Source: an uncultured Aquimarina sp. (GTDB taxonomy: Bacteria; Bacteroidota; Bacteroidia; Flavobacteriales; Flavobacteriaceae). Taken from it: DNA of 64,000 nt. The stretch's first letter is position 1; every line of letters starts with the position of its first letter. Both the position numbers and the translations under genes were made by a program. The stretch spans positions 1-64,000 of the forward strand of contig CANMDH010000029.1 in assembly GCA_947496555.1 (NCBI GenBank). Direction: 5' to 3'. Positions 8,838 to 16,356 of the stretch are shown here, piece by piece. The notes below the pieces were generated by a model. That model was not told the DNA's origin, searched no databases, and worked only from the letters and a program-made list of their open reading frames with translations.

Positions 8838-10499
8838 ATGAAGATATTCGTTACGTTTTCCAGAATATTTGTAGCAGCACTTTTCCTGTTTTCGGGATTT
8901 ATAAAGCTTAACGACCCATTGGGGTTTTCATACAAGCTTCAGGAATATTTTGGAGAAGGAGTGCTTAATCTCGAGTTTTTAATTCCATTTGCATTGTTAA
9001 TAGCAGTTTTCTTGGTGATTTTTGAGGTTATATTAGGCATTACTTTGATACTGGGATATTTGCCTAAGTTTACGGTCTGGTCACTGTTATTGATGATCGT
9101 ATTTTTTACATTCTTAACGTTCTATTCGGCTTATTTTAATAAGGTTACTGATTGTGGTTGTTTTGGAGATGCACTTCCGTTGACACCATGGGAATCCTTT
9201 ACCAAAGATGTTATTCTTTTGGTTCTTATACTGGTTTTATTCTTCGGAAGAAAGTTTATCACCCCTATAAACCCAGTTGCGATGCATAAATGGGTTGTGT
9301 TTGGAGCTTTTACGGCTTGCCTTGGATTTGCGTATTATGTATTGATGCACTTACCGGTTTTTGACTTTAGGGCTTATAAAATAGGGACTAATATCGAAGA
9401 AGGAATGCAGGTGCCAGAGGATGCTCCCAAAGCAGAGTTTGCTTATCATTGGAAGTTTAATGTAAATGGCGAAGAAAAAATTATTACAACCAGTGGAGAT
9501 TATCCCAAGGTTGAAGGCAAGTTTATTGATGTAGAAACACAAACTGTTAAAGAAGGATACGAGCCTCCGATTCATGATTTTGCTATCGAGAAAGGGGATA
9601 CGGATTATACTTCAGAATATCTTCAAAAAGAAAATGTAGTCCTTATAGTGGGCTATAATTTATCTAAAAGTGAAGATGAAGGATTTATCGCCATAAAAAA
9701 AATAACAGATCAGGCAATGTCTCAAGGTTATGACGTGATTGGGCTAACGGCTTCTACTCCAAAAACTATGGCAGAAGTTAAGGAAGAATACAATCTTGAT
9801 TTCGATTTTTATATCACAGATGAGACCGCTTTAAAAACGATTATAAGATCAAATCCTGGCATTGTTCAGCTTAAAAAAGGAACCATCGTAGAAAAACTGC
9901 ATTGGAATGATGCCCAAAAATTGGCTCTTGAAAAAGTTGGGCCTCCAAAGCCTAAAATCAATAGAGAATTAAAGGCTCAGTTAGATAGCATTATGAAATT
10001 GGATCAAGAGGGGAGAAGCAAAGGAGATATCTCATGGCAAAAACAGAAACAGATTGATAGCACGAATACTGTTTTTATTGAAAAGATTTTTAAAAAGCAT
10101 GGTTATCCCGGTAAGTCTTTGGTAGGAGAAGAAACAAGTATTGCAGCTTGGTTGGTGATTCAGCACTCTGATAAGATTGATAGATATCTACCACTAATTA
10201 AAGAAGCAGGCGAAAAAGGAGAACTGGACAAAGTATCTGTAGCCATGATGGAAGATCGACATCTAATGCGACAAGGATTAGAACAGGTCTATGGAACGCA
10301 GGGAAGGACTTTGAATACGAAGAAAGGCGAATCCATTTCTATAATATGGCCAATTAAAGATCCAGAGGCTGTAAATCAGCGAAGAAAAGAAGTTGGTTTT
10401 CTAGAAACGGTTGAAGAATATTGTGAACGACTCCTAGGAGTATCTTATAAGACATATACTCTTGAAGAGGTGGAAAAACTAAAGGAAAAATCTAACTAA
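8838..10499 (+). CDS. DoxX/BT_3928-type membrane protein fused to DUF6624
   Basis: 553 residues in three parts. Residues 1-180 hold five hydrophobic segments with the DoxX/MauE-like pattern FSGFIKLNDPLGFSYKLQEYFG and a conserved TDCGCFGDALPLTPW. Residues about 240-370 look like a thioredoxin-fold region without a CXXC. Residues about 375-545 match DUF6624: KHGYPGKSLVG, WLVIQHSD, AMMEDRHLMRQG, YGTQG, WPIKDPEAVNQRRKEVG. The first two parts resemble the BT_3928 family, normally about 360 residues, so the C-terminal domain is an added fusion. Function unknown; the CGCFG motif hints at redox or quinone-linked work. The ABC permease gene follows after two bases. Confidence 0.8.
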   Translation: MKIFVTFSRIFVAALFLFSGFIKLNDPLGFSYKLQEYFGEGVLNLEFLIPFALLIAVFLVIFEVILGITLILGYLPKFTVWSLLLMIVFFTFLTFYSAYFNKVTDCGCFGDALPLTPWESFTKDVILLVLILVLFFGRKFITPINPVAMHKWVVFGAFTACLGFAYYVLMHLPVFDFRAYKIGTNIEEGMQVPEDAPKAEFAYHWKFNVNGEEKIITTSGDYPKVEGKFIDVETQTVKEGYEPPIHDFAIEKGDTDYTSEYLQKENVVLIVGYNLSKSEDEGFIAIKKITDQAMSQGYDVIGLTASTPKTMAEVKEEYNLDFDFYITDETALKTIIRSNPGIVQLKKGTIVEKLHWNDAQKLALEKVGPPKPKINRELKAQLDSIMKLDQEGRSKGDISWQKQKQIDSTNTVFIEKIFKKHGYPGKSLVGEETSIAAWLVIQHSDKIDRYLPLIKEAGEKGELDKVSVAMMEDRHLMRQGLEQVYGTQGRTLNTKKGESISIIWPIKDPEAVNQRRKEVGFLETVEEYCERLLGVSYKTYTLEEVEKLKEKSN

Positions 10500-10501
10500 C
10501 T

Positions 10502-11575
10502 ATGCTGGGATACCTCATTAATAAAATAGGTTATGCTTTGCTTACTTTATTGGGGGTAGTAACCGTAATTTTCTTACTTTTTACTTTACTTCCGGGAGAT
10601 CCTGCTCAAATGATGTTGGGGCAAAATGAGAGTGAAGAACAATTGGAAAATGTGAGGAAGAAATATGGTTTTGACAAACCTATAACAACACAGTATGCTT
10701 ATTATTTAAATGATCTATCGCCTATTTCTTTTCATAGCATGAAAGAGGATGATTTTTCATATTTGGATAAAAATAAGTACACCGCAGCTAAGCTGTTTAG
10801 TATAAAGAATACGACGGTTGTTATTAAACTTCCATATTTAAGAGATTCCTTTCAAAAAACAGGAAAGAAGGTAAGTGATGTAATCAAAGAAACCTTACCA
10901 AACACAGTTGTTTTGGCGATTTCTTCGATCTGTATTGCTATATTTCTTGGGATTTTGTTGGGAATTATTAGTGCATTGACCAAGGATCAATGGGCAGATA
11001 GATTAATTCAGTTGTTAAGTACCCTTGGGATGAGTGTTCCATCATTTTTCAGCGCTATTATTTTTGCATGGCTCTTTGGTTATGTATTGCATGAGTTTAC
11101 CAATTTAAATATGAACGGAAGTCTGTACGAGGTAGACGATTTTGGTGAAGGAAGCTATATTCAATGGAAAAACCTGATTTTACCGGCTATAGTTTTAGGG
11201 ATAAGACCCTTAGCCGTGGTTACACAATTGATGCGTAATTCACTACTTGAAGTGCTGAATCAGGACTATATACGTACTGCAAGAGCCAAAGGCCTTTCTA
11301 TGTTTCAAATTATAAGAAAACACGCCTTGAAAAATTCATTAAACCCGGTAGTAACTGCAATATCGGGATGGTTTGCCTCGATGTTGGCAGGTGCCGTGTT
11401 TGTAGAATATATTTTTGGATGGAATGGACTTGGTAAAGAAATTGTAGATGCATTGAACACCTTAGATTTACCGATCATTATGGGTTCTGTAATAGTAATA
11501 GCTACCATGTTTATACTAATCAATATATTTGTCGATATTATCTATGGATGGTTGGATCCTAGAATAAGAATATAA
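10502..11575 (+). CDS. OppB/DppB-type ABC transporter permease
   Basis: 357-residue inner-membrane permease of the binding-protein-dependent family. It opens with YLINKIGYALLTLLGVVTVIFLLFTLLPGDP, the typical OppB N terminus, and has the EAA loop with RTARAKGLS...IIRKHALKNSLNP. Between residues 70 and 130 is a soluble insert (YAYYLNDLSPISFH...) as in other Flavobacteriia homologues. No second permease, ATPase or binding-protein gene is adjacent, so its partners must be elsewhere. Probably co-transcribed with the preceding DoxX/DUF6624 gene (two-base gap). Peptide is the likely substrate by family only. Confidence 0.88.
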   Translation: MLGYLINKIGYALLTLLGVVTVIFLLFTLLPGDPAQMMLGQNESEEQLENVRKKYGFDKPITTQYAYYLNDLSPISFHSMKEDDFSYLDKNKYTAAKLFSIKNTTVVIKLPYLRDSFQKTGKKVSDVIKETLPNTVVLAISSICIAIFLGILLGIISALTKDQWADRLIQLLSTLGMSVPSFFSAIIFAWLFGYVLHEFTNLNMNGSLYEVDDFGEGSYIQWKNLILPAIVLGIRPLAVVTQLMRNSLLEVLNQDYIRTARAKGLSMFQIIRKHALKNSLNPVVTAISGWFASMLAGAVFVEYIFGWNGLGKEIVDALNTLDLPIIMGSVIVIATMFILINIFVDIIYGWLDPRIRI

Positions 11576-11639
11576 AAGATCTACTATCATTTTAATTTAG
11601 AAACCAATACTTATAACCACAACATAAATACTAAAATTA

Positions 11640-12392
11640 ATGAGAAAAAAAATTGTAGCCGGAAACTGGAAAATGAACAAAAATCTCGCTGAAACGGGAT
11701 CGTTACTTTCAGGTTTAAAAGAAAAAGTAGGAAATGTACCTGGAGCAGATGTTATTGTTGCGCCCACATTTACCAATTTATCTAAGGCAACTCAGGAACT
11801 TAAAGGCTCAAATATAAAAGTGGCGGCCCAAAATATGCACCAGGCTGAGAATGGTGCTTTTACAGGAGAAATCTCTGCAGATATGCTAAAAAGCATTGAT
11901 GTAGAAACCGTGATTTTAGGGCATAGTGAACGTAGAGCATACTTTGGAGAGACTGATCAATTGTTGGCCGAAAAAGTAAACACTGCTCTGAAACATAATA
12001 TGACGGTAATTTTTTGTTTTGGAGAAGAATTACAAGATCGTAAAAGCAATGGTCATTTTTCTGTAGTAGAGAGACAACTTAAGAATGGTCTTTTTCATAT
12101 TAGTGCATCAGATTGGAAAAATATAGTCCTTGCATATGAACCTGTATGGGCCATAGGAACTGGCGAAACGGCATCACCTGATCAGGCTCAGGAAATGCAT
12201 GCGTTTATTCGTGCAACTATAAGTAAAGCATTTAATCAGGACATCGCAGATGAGGTTTCTATTTTATACGGCGGAAGTGTAAAACCAAATAACGCCGAAG
12301 AGATTTTTGCAAAACCGGATGTAGATGGTGGGCTAATAGGTGGTGCTTCACTTGATGTAGAAAATTTTGCGGCTATTGCAAATGCAATCTAG
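11640..12392 (+). CDS. tpiA: triosephosphate isomerase
   Basis: Interconverts dihydroxyacetone phosphate and glyceraldehyde 3-phosphate. 250 residues with the full set of catalytic features: GNWKMNK at 8-14 (catalytic Lys), GHSERR (catalytic His), AYEPVWAIGTG (catalytic Glu and the flexible loop) and GGSVKPNNA for phosphate binding. Own transcription unit, closed by a clear terminator. Confidence 0.98.
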   Translation: MRKKIVAGNWKMNKNLAETGSLLSGLKEKVGNVPGADVIVAPTFTNLSKATQELKGSNIKVAAQNMHQAENGAFTGEISADMLKSIDVETVILGHSERRAYFGETDQLLAEKVNTALKHNMTVIFCFGEELQDRKSNGHFSVVERQLKNGLFHISASDWKNIVLAYEPVWAIGTGETASPDQAQEMHAFIRATISKAFNQDIADEVSILYGGSVKPNNAEEIFAKPDVDGGLIGGASLDVENFAAIANAI

Positions 12393-12419
12393 ATAAAGAA
12401 GAATAATACACAATAAGAA

Positions 12420-12443
12420 GCACTCCTTTGGGGTGCTTTTTTA
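12420..12443 (+). terminator. tpiA intrinsic terminator
   Basis: GCACTCC, three-base loop, GGGGTGC (one U-G pair) and seven T. Confidence 0.85.
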
Positions 12444-12457
12444 TTGTCTGTAAAGAT

Positions 12458-12465
12458 TACCTTTG
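12458..12465 (+). promoter_or_regulatory. candidate prmA -7 element
   Basis: TACCTTTG is a perfect TANNTTTG match 20 bases before the prmA ATG and just after the tpiA terminator. No well-spaced -33 motif is seen. Confidence 0.4.
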
Positions 12466-12485
12466 CACAGCAATAAAAATAGAAT

Positions 12486-13328
12486 ATGTCGAACAATACA
12501 ATATACCTGGGATATTATTTTAAAATTTCTCCATTACAACCTGCATCCGAAATTTTGATCGCCGAATTGGGATACGCAGGATTTGAGAGTTTTGTAGAAA
12601 CGGAGGAAGGTGTAAATGCATACATTAGAAAAGAAGATTGGCATACTAATGTCCTGAATGATATTCATGTGTTAAATTCCGATGAATTTACGATACAACA
12701 CACGTTTGAAGAAATAGAGCAAGTTAATTGGAACTTAGAATGGGAAAAGAACTTTAATCCGATTCTAGTGGATAAAACTTGTAGTGTAAGGGCTCCGTTT
12801 CACGAAAAACCTGATGTAAAATATGATATAATTATAGAACCCAAAATGTCATTTGGCACCGGGCATCATGAAACTACCCATATGATGATTCAGCATTTGT
12901 TACAAGCAGAGCTGAAGGGTAAAAAAGTGTTGGATATGGGTTGTGGTACCGGAGTATTGGCAATTTTGGCAGAAATGAGAGGGGCGGGGGCTATAGATGC
13001 TATCGATATTGATAATTGGTGTTATCTTAATACTTTGGAGAATGTTGAACGTAATAACTGTAATAATATAGATGCTTATCAAGGAGATGTTTCTATTTTA
13101 TCAGGAAGAGATTATGATGTAATTATTGCGAATATTAATCGTAATATATTACTCAACGATATTCAGTCTTATGCCAAATCCTTTCATTCTAATGGTATGC
13201 TTTTTTTAAGTGGTTTTTATCAGGAAGATTTAGATATGATTACCAAGGAGTGTGCAAAATACGGATTACAATATGTAAGTCATATTTCTAGAAATAATTG
13301 GATAGCAGCTTATTATGAATTAAAATGA
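12486..13328 (+). CDS. prmA: ribosomal protein L11 methyltransferase
   Basis: SAM-dependent methyltransferase that trimethylates ribosomal protein L11. 280 residues: an N-terminal substrate-recognition domain, then PKMSFGTGHHETT and the SAM motif VLDMGCGTGVLAILAEMRGA, acidic motif II (AIDIDNW) and ANINRNILL where other PrmA have NxxxxxL. The segment order and length match PrmA. Followed at 58 bases by clpS with its own promoter. Confidence 0.94.
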   Translation: MSNNTIYLGYYFKISPLQPASEILIAELGYAGFESFVETEEGVNAYIRKEDWHTNVLNDIHVLNSDEFTIQHTFEEIEQVNWNLEWEKNFNPILVDKTCSVRAPFHEKPDVKYDIIIEPKMSFGTGHHETTHMMIQHLLQAELKGKKVLDMGCGTGVLAILAEMRGAGAIDAIDIDNWCYLNTLENVERNNCNNIDAYQGDVSILSGRDYDVIIANINRNILLNDIQSYAKSFHSNGMLFLSGFYQEDLDMITKECAKYGLQYVSHISRNNWIAAYYELK

Positions 13329-13336
13329 ATGTTTTG

Positions 13337-13369
13337 TTGTTAATTTTAACGCTTAAGTTATTATATTTG
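13337..13369 (+). promoter_or_regulatory. clpS promoter
   Basis: A -33-like TTG (13337-13339) lies 22 bases before a perfect -7 element TATATTTG (13362-13369), within the spacing known for Flavobacterium promoters. The clpS ATG lies 17 bases further on. Confidence 0.6.
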
Positions 13370-13386
13370 TATAAAAGAATTTTCCC

Positions 13387-13662
13387 ATGAGTACCCAAGA
13401 AAAAGTATTAGAAGAAGTTCTTGAGAAATCTATTGAACAAAACAACAACGAGATTGTCTTATATAATGACGATGTCAATACTTTTGATCACGTTATAGAG
13501 ACATTAATTTATTCTTGTGAGCATACTGCTGTACAAGCAGAGCAATGTGCTTTATTGGTTCATTATAAAGGAAAATGCACAGTTAAAACTGGTGTCTATG
13601 AAGAACTTGTACCTCGATGTTCAAAATTACTGCAGGCAGGTCTTAGTGCAGAGATTGTATAA
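13387..13662 (+). CDS. clpS: ATP-dependent Clp protease adaptor ClpS
   Basis: 91-residue adaptor that hands N-end-rule substrates to ClpAP-type proteases. The core LYNDDVNTFDHVIETL (with the substrate-binding NDD and the Asp/Thr stretch), then EQCALLVHYKGKCTVKTG and the C-terminal LSAEIV match ClpS. A short flexible N-terminal extension is normal. Own promoter and terminator. Confidence 0.94.
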   Translation: MSTQEKVLEEVLEKSIEQNNNEIVLYNDDVNTFDHVIETLIYSCEHTAVQAEQCALLVHYKGKCTVKTGVYEELVPRCSKLLQAGLSAEIV

Positions 13663-13685
13663 AAGTTTTTTTTACCTATCAAAAA

Positions 13686-13707
13686 CCCTTTTCTAAGGGC
13701 TTTTTTT
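13686..13707 (+). terminator. clpS intrinsic terminator
   Basis: CCCTT, loop TTCT, AAGGG, then C and seven T; flanking A and T runs can extend the stem. Confidence 0.7.
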
Positions 13708-14048
13708 ATAAGTAATCTTATCATTTCTTTCGAATTTTACTCTCATATATTTGTTATAAGAGTGCATGATTTTGGCTAAGTTGTTAAATAATTAAAAATT
13801 AAGTTTTTTTTAACAAATTAAAATCAAAATTTATAATTTGTAAGAAAAAGCTTTCAAATAGTAGTATTACTCTTACTTTTTATTTGCTCTATAACATCAG
13901 TAGGAATGGTTCTGTATTAACAGTTTCTTAATAGAAAATCCTTGTAAATTTCGTGTGTATTTGATCGATTTTGTTATTGGGTAAAAAATGTATTTTCCGT
14001 ATTTTCTTTAAAATAATCTTACGGTTTTACCATATTTTCGACGAATAG

Positions 14049-14117
14049 TTCAAAAAATTAACTCATACTTCAAAAAAAATATCATATCTTCAAACCGAAA
14101 AATTTGAAAAAGTTCAA
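14049..14117 (+). promoter_or_regulatory. 20-bp-phased TTCAAA repeats upstream of the M57 protease gene
   Basis: The 490-base gap between the clpS terminator and the protease gene is very A/T-rich. It contains TTCAAA at 14049, 14069 and 14089, exactly 20 bases apart and each followed by an A-rich stretch. A fourth copy is at 14112 and an inverted TTTGAA at 14103. Such phasing suggests a direct-repeat regulator site or intrinsically bent DNA. No exact TANNTTTG element was found close to the ATG. Nothing else is recognisable between 13708 and 14048. Confidence 0.4.
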
Positions 14118-14200
14118 AGTTTTTTAAACAATTATTGTATTCAAAATAGACAGTAACTAGTCTGTTTTGTTTATAACTACACAAACTCAACTTATTAAAA

Positions 14201-15046
14201 ATGAAAAAAATCAAAATTTTAGCGCTTTGCGCTATCGTAGCAGGATTTGCTACGTCTTGTCAAAAAAGTGATGTTTCTAACGAAACTGAGCAAGTTCAAT
14301 CAGAAAAACCATCAAAAGGAGTCTTAGATGCATTACAAGATGCTGGAGTAAATACATCTGATGTTATCATTGGTATGTCAAAAGGTTTACCTGAAGATGA
14401 ATCAGTTAAAGTTGCAAAAGCGGGTGATATAGAAATCCCAGTAGATCAGTTATTGGCTGGTGATTATGCTATGAAGCTAATGGAAGATGGTAACAAGCAA
14501 TATAGAACTAATAACCTGGTAACAGGTTCTAACCGTAGCTTTAGAATTGTGGGTTATACAGGTTCTTGTTGTGCACTTACTTCAAAAATGCGAACTGCTT
14601 TACAGTGGGCTGTTAATAATTATAATAGATTAAATACTTCAATCAATATAAATTTGGTATTCTCATCAAGTTTTAACAATAGTGATATGGTTGTATACAA
14701 CAATGGTGCTTCTGGAGGAGGAGGATCGGCTGGATTCCCATCTGGAGGTGAAGTATTTAAGCGTGTTCAAATTAATGCTGGTACCGATAGTTTTAGTACC
14801 AATGTAGTTGAGCATGTGATCACTCATGAAATAGGACACTCTATTGGTTTCCGTCATCAAGACTGGAGATCTCGTCAGAGTTGTGGTCAAAATTCTAATG
14901 AGGGTACTGCAGGAGTAGGAGCAATCTTAATTCCAGGTACTCCAAGTTCTGATAGAGCAGATTCTATCATGTTAGCTTGTTTTGGGCCTAACGAAGATGG
15001 AGAATTTACGAGCACCGATATAACAGCGATCAACGCTCTTTACTAA
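14201..15046 (+). CDS. secreted M57-family (HEIGH) metalloprotease, lipoprotein
   Basis: 281 residues. A lipoprotein signal ends at Cys20 (ATSC). The catalytic zinc motif is HEIGHSIGFRH at 209-219 with Asp221 directly after, the extended metzincin form HExxHxxGxxH. A downstream DSIMLACF segment occupies the Met-turn region. A paired CC at 123-124 and C228/C254 may form disulfides. This matches the dual-action HEIGH/M57 peptidases common in Bacteroidetes. It stands alone between a long repeat-bearing leader and a strong terminator, so it is probably separately regulated. Substrate unknown. Confidence 0.85.
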   Translation: MKKIKILALCAIVAGFATSCQKSDVSNETEQVQSEKPSKGVLDALQDAGVNTSDVIIGMSKGLPEDESVKVAKAGDIEIPVDQLLAGDYAMKLMEDGNKQYRTNNLVTGSNRSFRIVGYTGSCCALTSKMRTALQWAVNNYNRLNTSININLVFSSSFNNSDMVVYNNGASGGGGSAGFPSGGEVFKRVQINAGTDSFSTNVVEHVITHEIGHSIGFRHQDWRSRQSCGQNSNEGTAGVGAILIPGTPSSDRADSIMLACFGPNEDGEFTSTDITAINALY

Positions 15047-15074
15047 AAATAAATTATAGCTTTGAACTTTATCA

Positions 15075-15107
15075 AGCCATCCCGAGCTATTCGGGATGGC
15101 TTTTTTT
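15075..15107 (+). terminator. intrinsic terminator after the M57 protease gene
   Basis: An 11-bp perfect stem (AGCCATCCCGA with TCGGGATGGCT), five-base loop and a T run. There is no T run on the other side, so it acts only on the plus strand. Confidence 0.9.
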
Positions 15108-15113
15108 ATTCTT

Positions 15114-15488
15114 TTAATTTTTAGACAAAAGAATTTCCTTTTTTTCTAGTGCCTTTTCAAAATTGGCGCTTACAATCGTTATACTATTAAAGAATTTTTT
15201 TCCGTTAGCTCTTTTTAACGTAATTTTTGTGCTGCCATCTTGACTTTTGTCTACCTTGGTTACGGTTACATTACTTCCAGCCAAAGCCTTATAATTAGCG
15301 ATCCCTCCTTTTTTGAGGATAAAATTGGTCTTGGGAAAATGAATGTGTCGGTACATCTGTGCTGATGGTTTTCCAATAACGAGTTCATCGCCTACCTCTA
15401 TAGAATTCTGAGTAGGACTAGTATCTTCTTGCGCTTTCAGGCCAAAAATTGATAATAATACAAAAAACAGTATTTTTTTCATGGTCAT
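15114..15488 (-). CDS. small secreted protein of unknown function
   Basis: 124 residues with a clear signal peptide (MKKILFFVLLSIFGLKAQ; the second Met is the likelier start, two codons in). The mature part is basic, with VGDELVIGKPS and several Thr/Val/Lys-rich stretches that look like beta strands. No family recognised. Convergent with the M57 protease gene and divergent from the TetR export operon. Confidence 0.65.
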   Translation of the reverse strand: MTMKKILFFVLLSIFGLKAQEDTSPTQNSIEVGDELVIGKPSAQMYRHIHFPKTNFILKKGGIANYKALAGSNVTVTKVDKSQDGSTKITLKRANGKKFFNSITIVSANFEKALEKKEILLSKN

Positions 15489-15618
15489 ATTATTTTATTG
15501 GTAATTAATAAGTTGAATTTATATAAAAATAATAATGAATTGGGTTTTTTCAAATTTCTTTTTGGTTAAATAAAAGTTAATCTGTTGAATTGTAATAGTA
15601 TTACTTTTAAGTTTGCAA

Positions 15619-15647
15619 TATATTTGTTCAAAATAAAATGAACAAAT
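15619..15647 (+). promoter_or_regulatory. TetR-type operator overlapping the export-operon promoter
   Basis: A perfect inverted repeat ATTTGTTC (15622-15629), 10-base spacer, GAACAAAT (15640-15647). It overlaps a perfect -7 element TATATTTG (15619-15626), 30 bases before the TetR gene. A repressor bound here would block the promoter, so autoregulation by the adjacent TetR protein is the simplest reading. Confidence 0.65.
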
Positions 15648-15677
15648 CGGTGAAATAATAAAAAAGAATACGAACAG

Positions 15678-16352
15678 ATGAAATATTTACTGCAAGACCT
15701 AAAAGTTAGTATTAATGATAAAATCTATATCAAGGATCCAGAGTCCTCTTCACTCGGGAAAAGAATTATTGAGTACAGTATTCTTATGATTCAGGAAATG
15801 GGCTTTGAAAGTTTTACATTTAAGAAACTAGGAGAGAAAATAGGATCAAACGAGAGCTCTATCTACCGATATTTCGAAAATAAACACATGCTTTTATTGT
15901 ATTTAACATGTTGGTATTGGGGGTGGATAGAATATCAATTGGTTTTTGCGACTAATAGTATTCCTGATCCAGAAGATAAATTAAGAATGGCTATAGAAAT
16001 TATTACTAGATCAACAAAAGAAGATTCTTCCTTTTCTCATATCAATGAAGTGCTTTTAAGTGAGATTGTGATCAATGAGTATTCAAAGTCATATTTAACC
16101 AAAGAAGTGGATAAAGAAAATAAAGAGGGTTATTTTTCAATATACAAACGCTTAGCCACTCGACTAAAGGATATGATTATCGAAATAAATAGTAAGTATC
16201 CTTATCCGGCGAGTTTGGCAAGCACAGTGATTGAAGGAGCCTTGCATCAGCATTTTCTTAAAGACCATTTTTCATCATTAACCGACTGTAACGAGAAAGT
16301 TACTCCCTCAAAATTTTTTACCGACCTAGTATTTGATTCTATAAAGAAATAG
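15678..16352 (+). CDS. TetR-family regulator of the ABC/HlyD/TolC operon
   Basis: 224 residues. The helix-turn-helix lies at about 30-75 (GFESFTFKKLGEKIGSNESSIYRYFENK), after a roughly 28-residue N-terminal extension longer than usual. The C-terminal half is helical and presumably binds ligand. The gene is four bases upstream of the ABC gene and shares its transcript, and a palindrome covers the shared promoter. Likely an autorepressor responding to an unknown signal. Confidence 0.88.
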   Translation: MKYLLQDLKVSINDKIYIKDPESSSLGKRIIEYSILMIQEMGFESFTFKKLGEKIGSNESSIYRYFENKHMLLLYLTCWYWGWIEYQLVFATNSIPDPEDKLRMAIEIITRSTKEDSSFSHINEVLLSEIVINEYSKSYLTKEVDKENKEGYFSIYKRLATRLKDMIIEINSKYPYPASLASTVIEGALHQHFLKDHFSSLTDCNEKVTPSKFFTDLVFDSIKK

Positions 16353-16356
16353 TGAT

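Noticed and set aside
14120-14175. ACAG-TAACTAGT-CTGT as an operator upstream of the M57 protease gene
   Set aside because: Only four-base arms outside a self-complementary centre; too weak in such AT-rich sequence.
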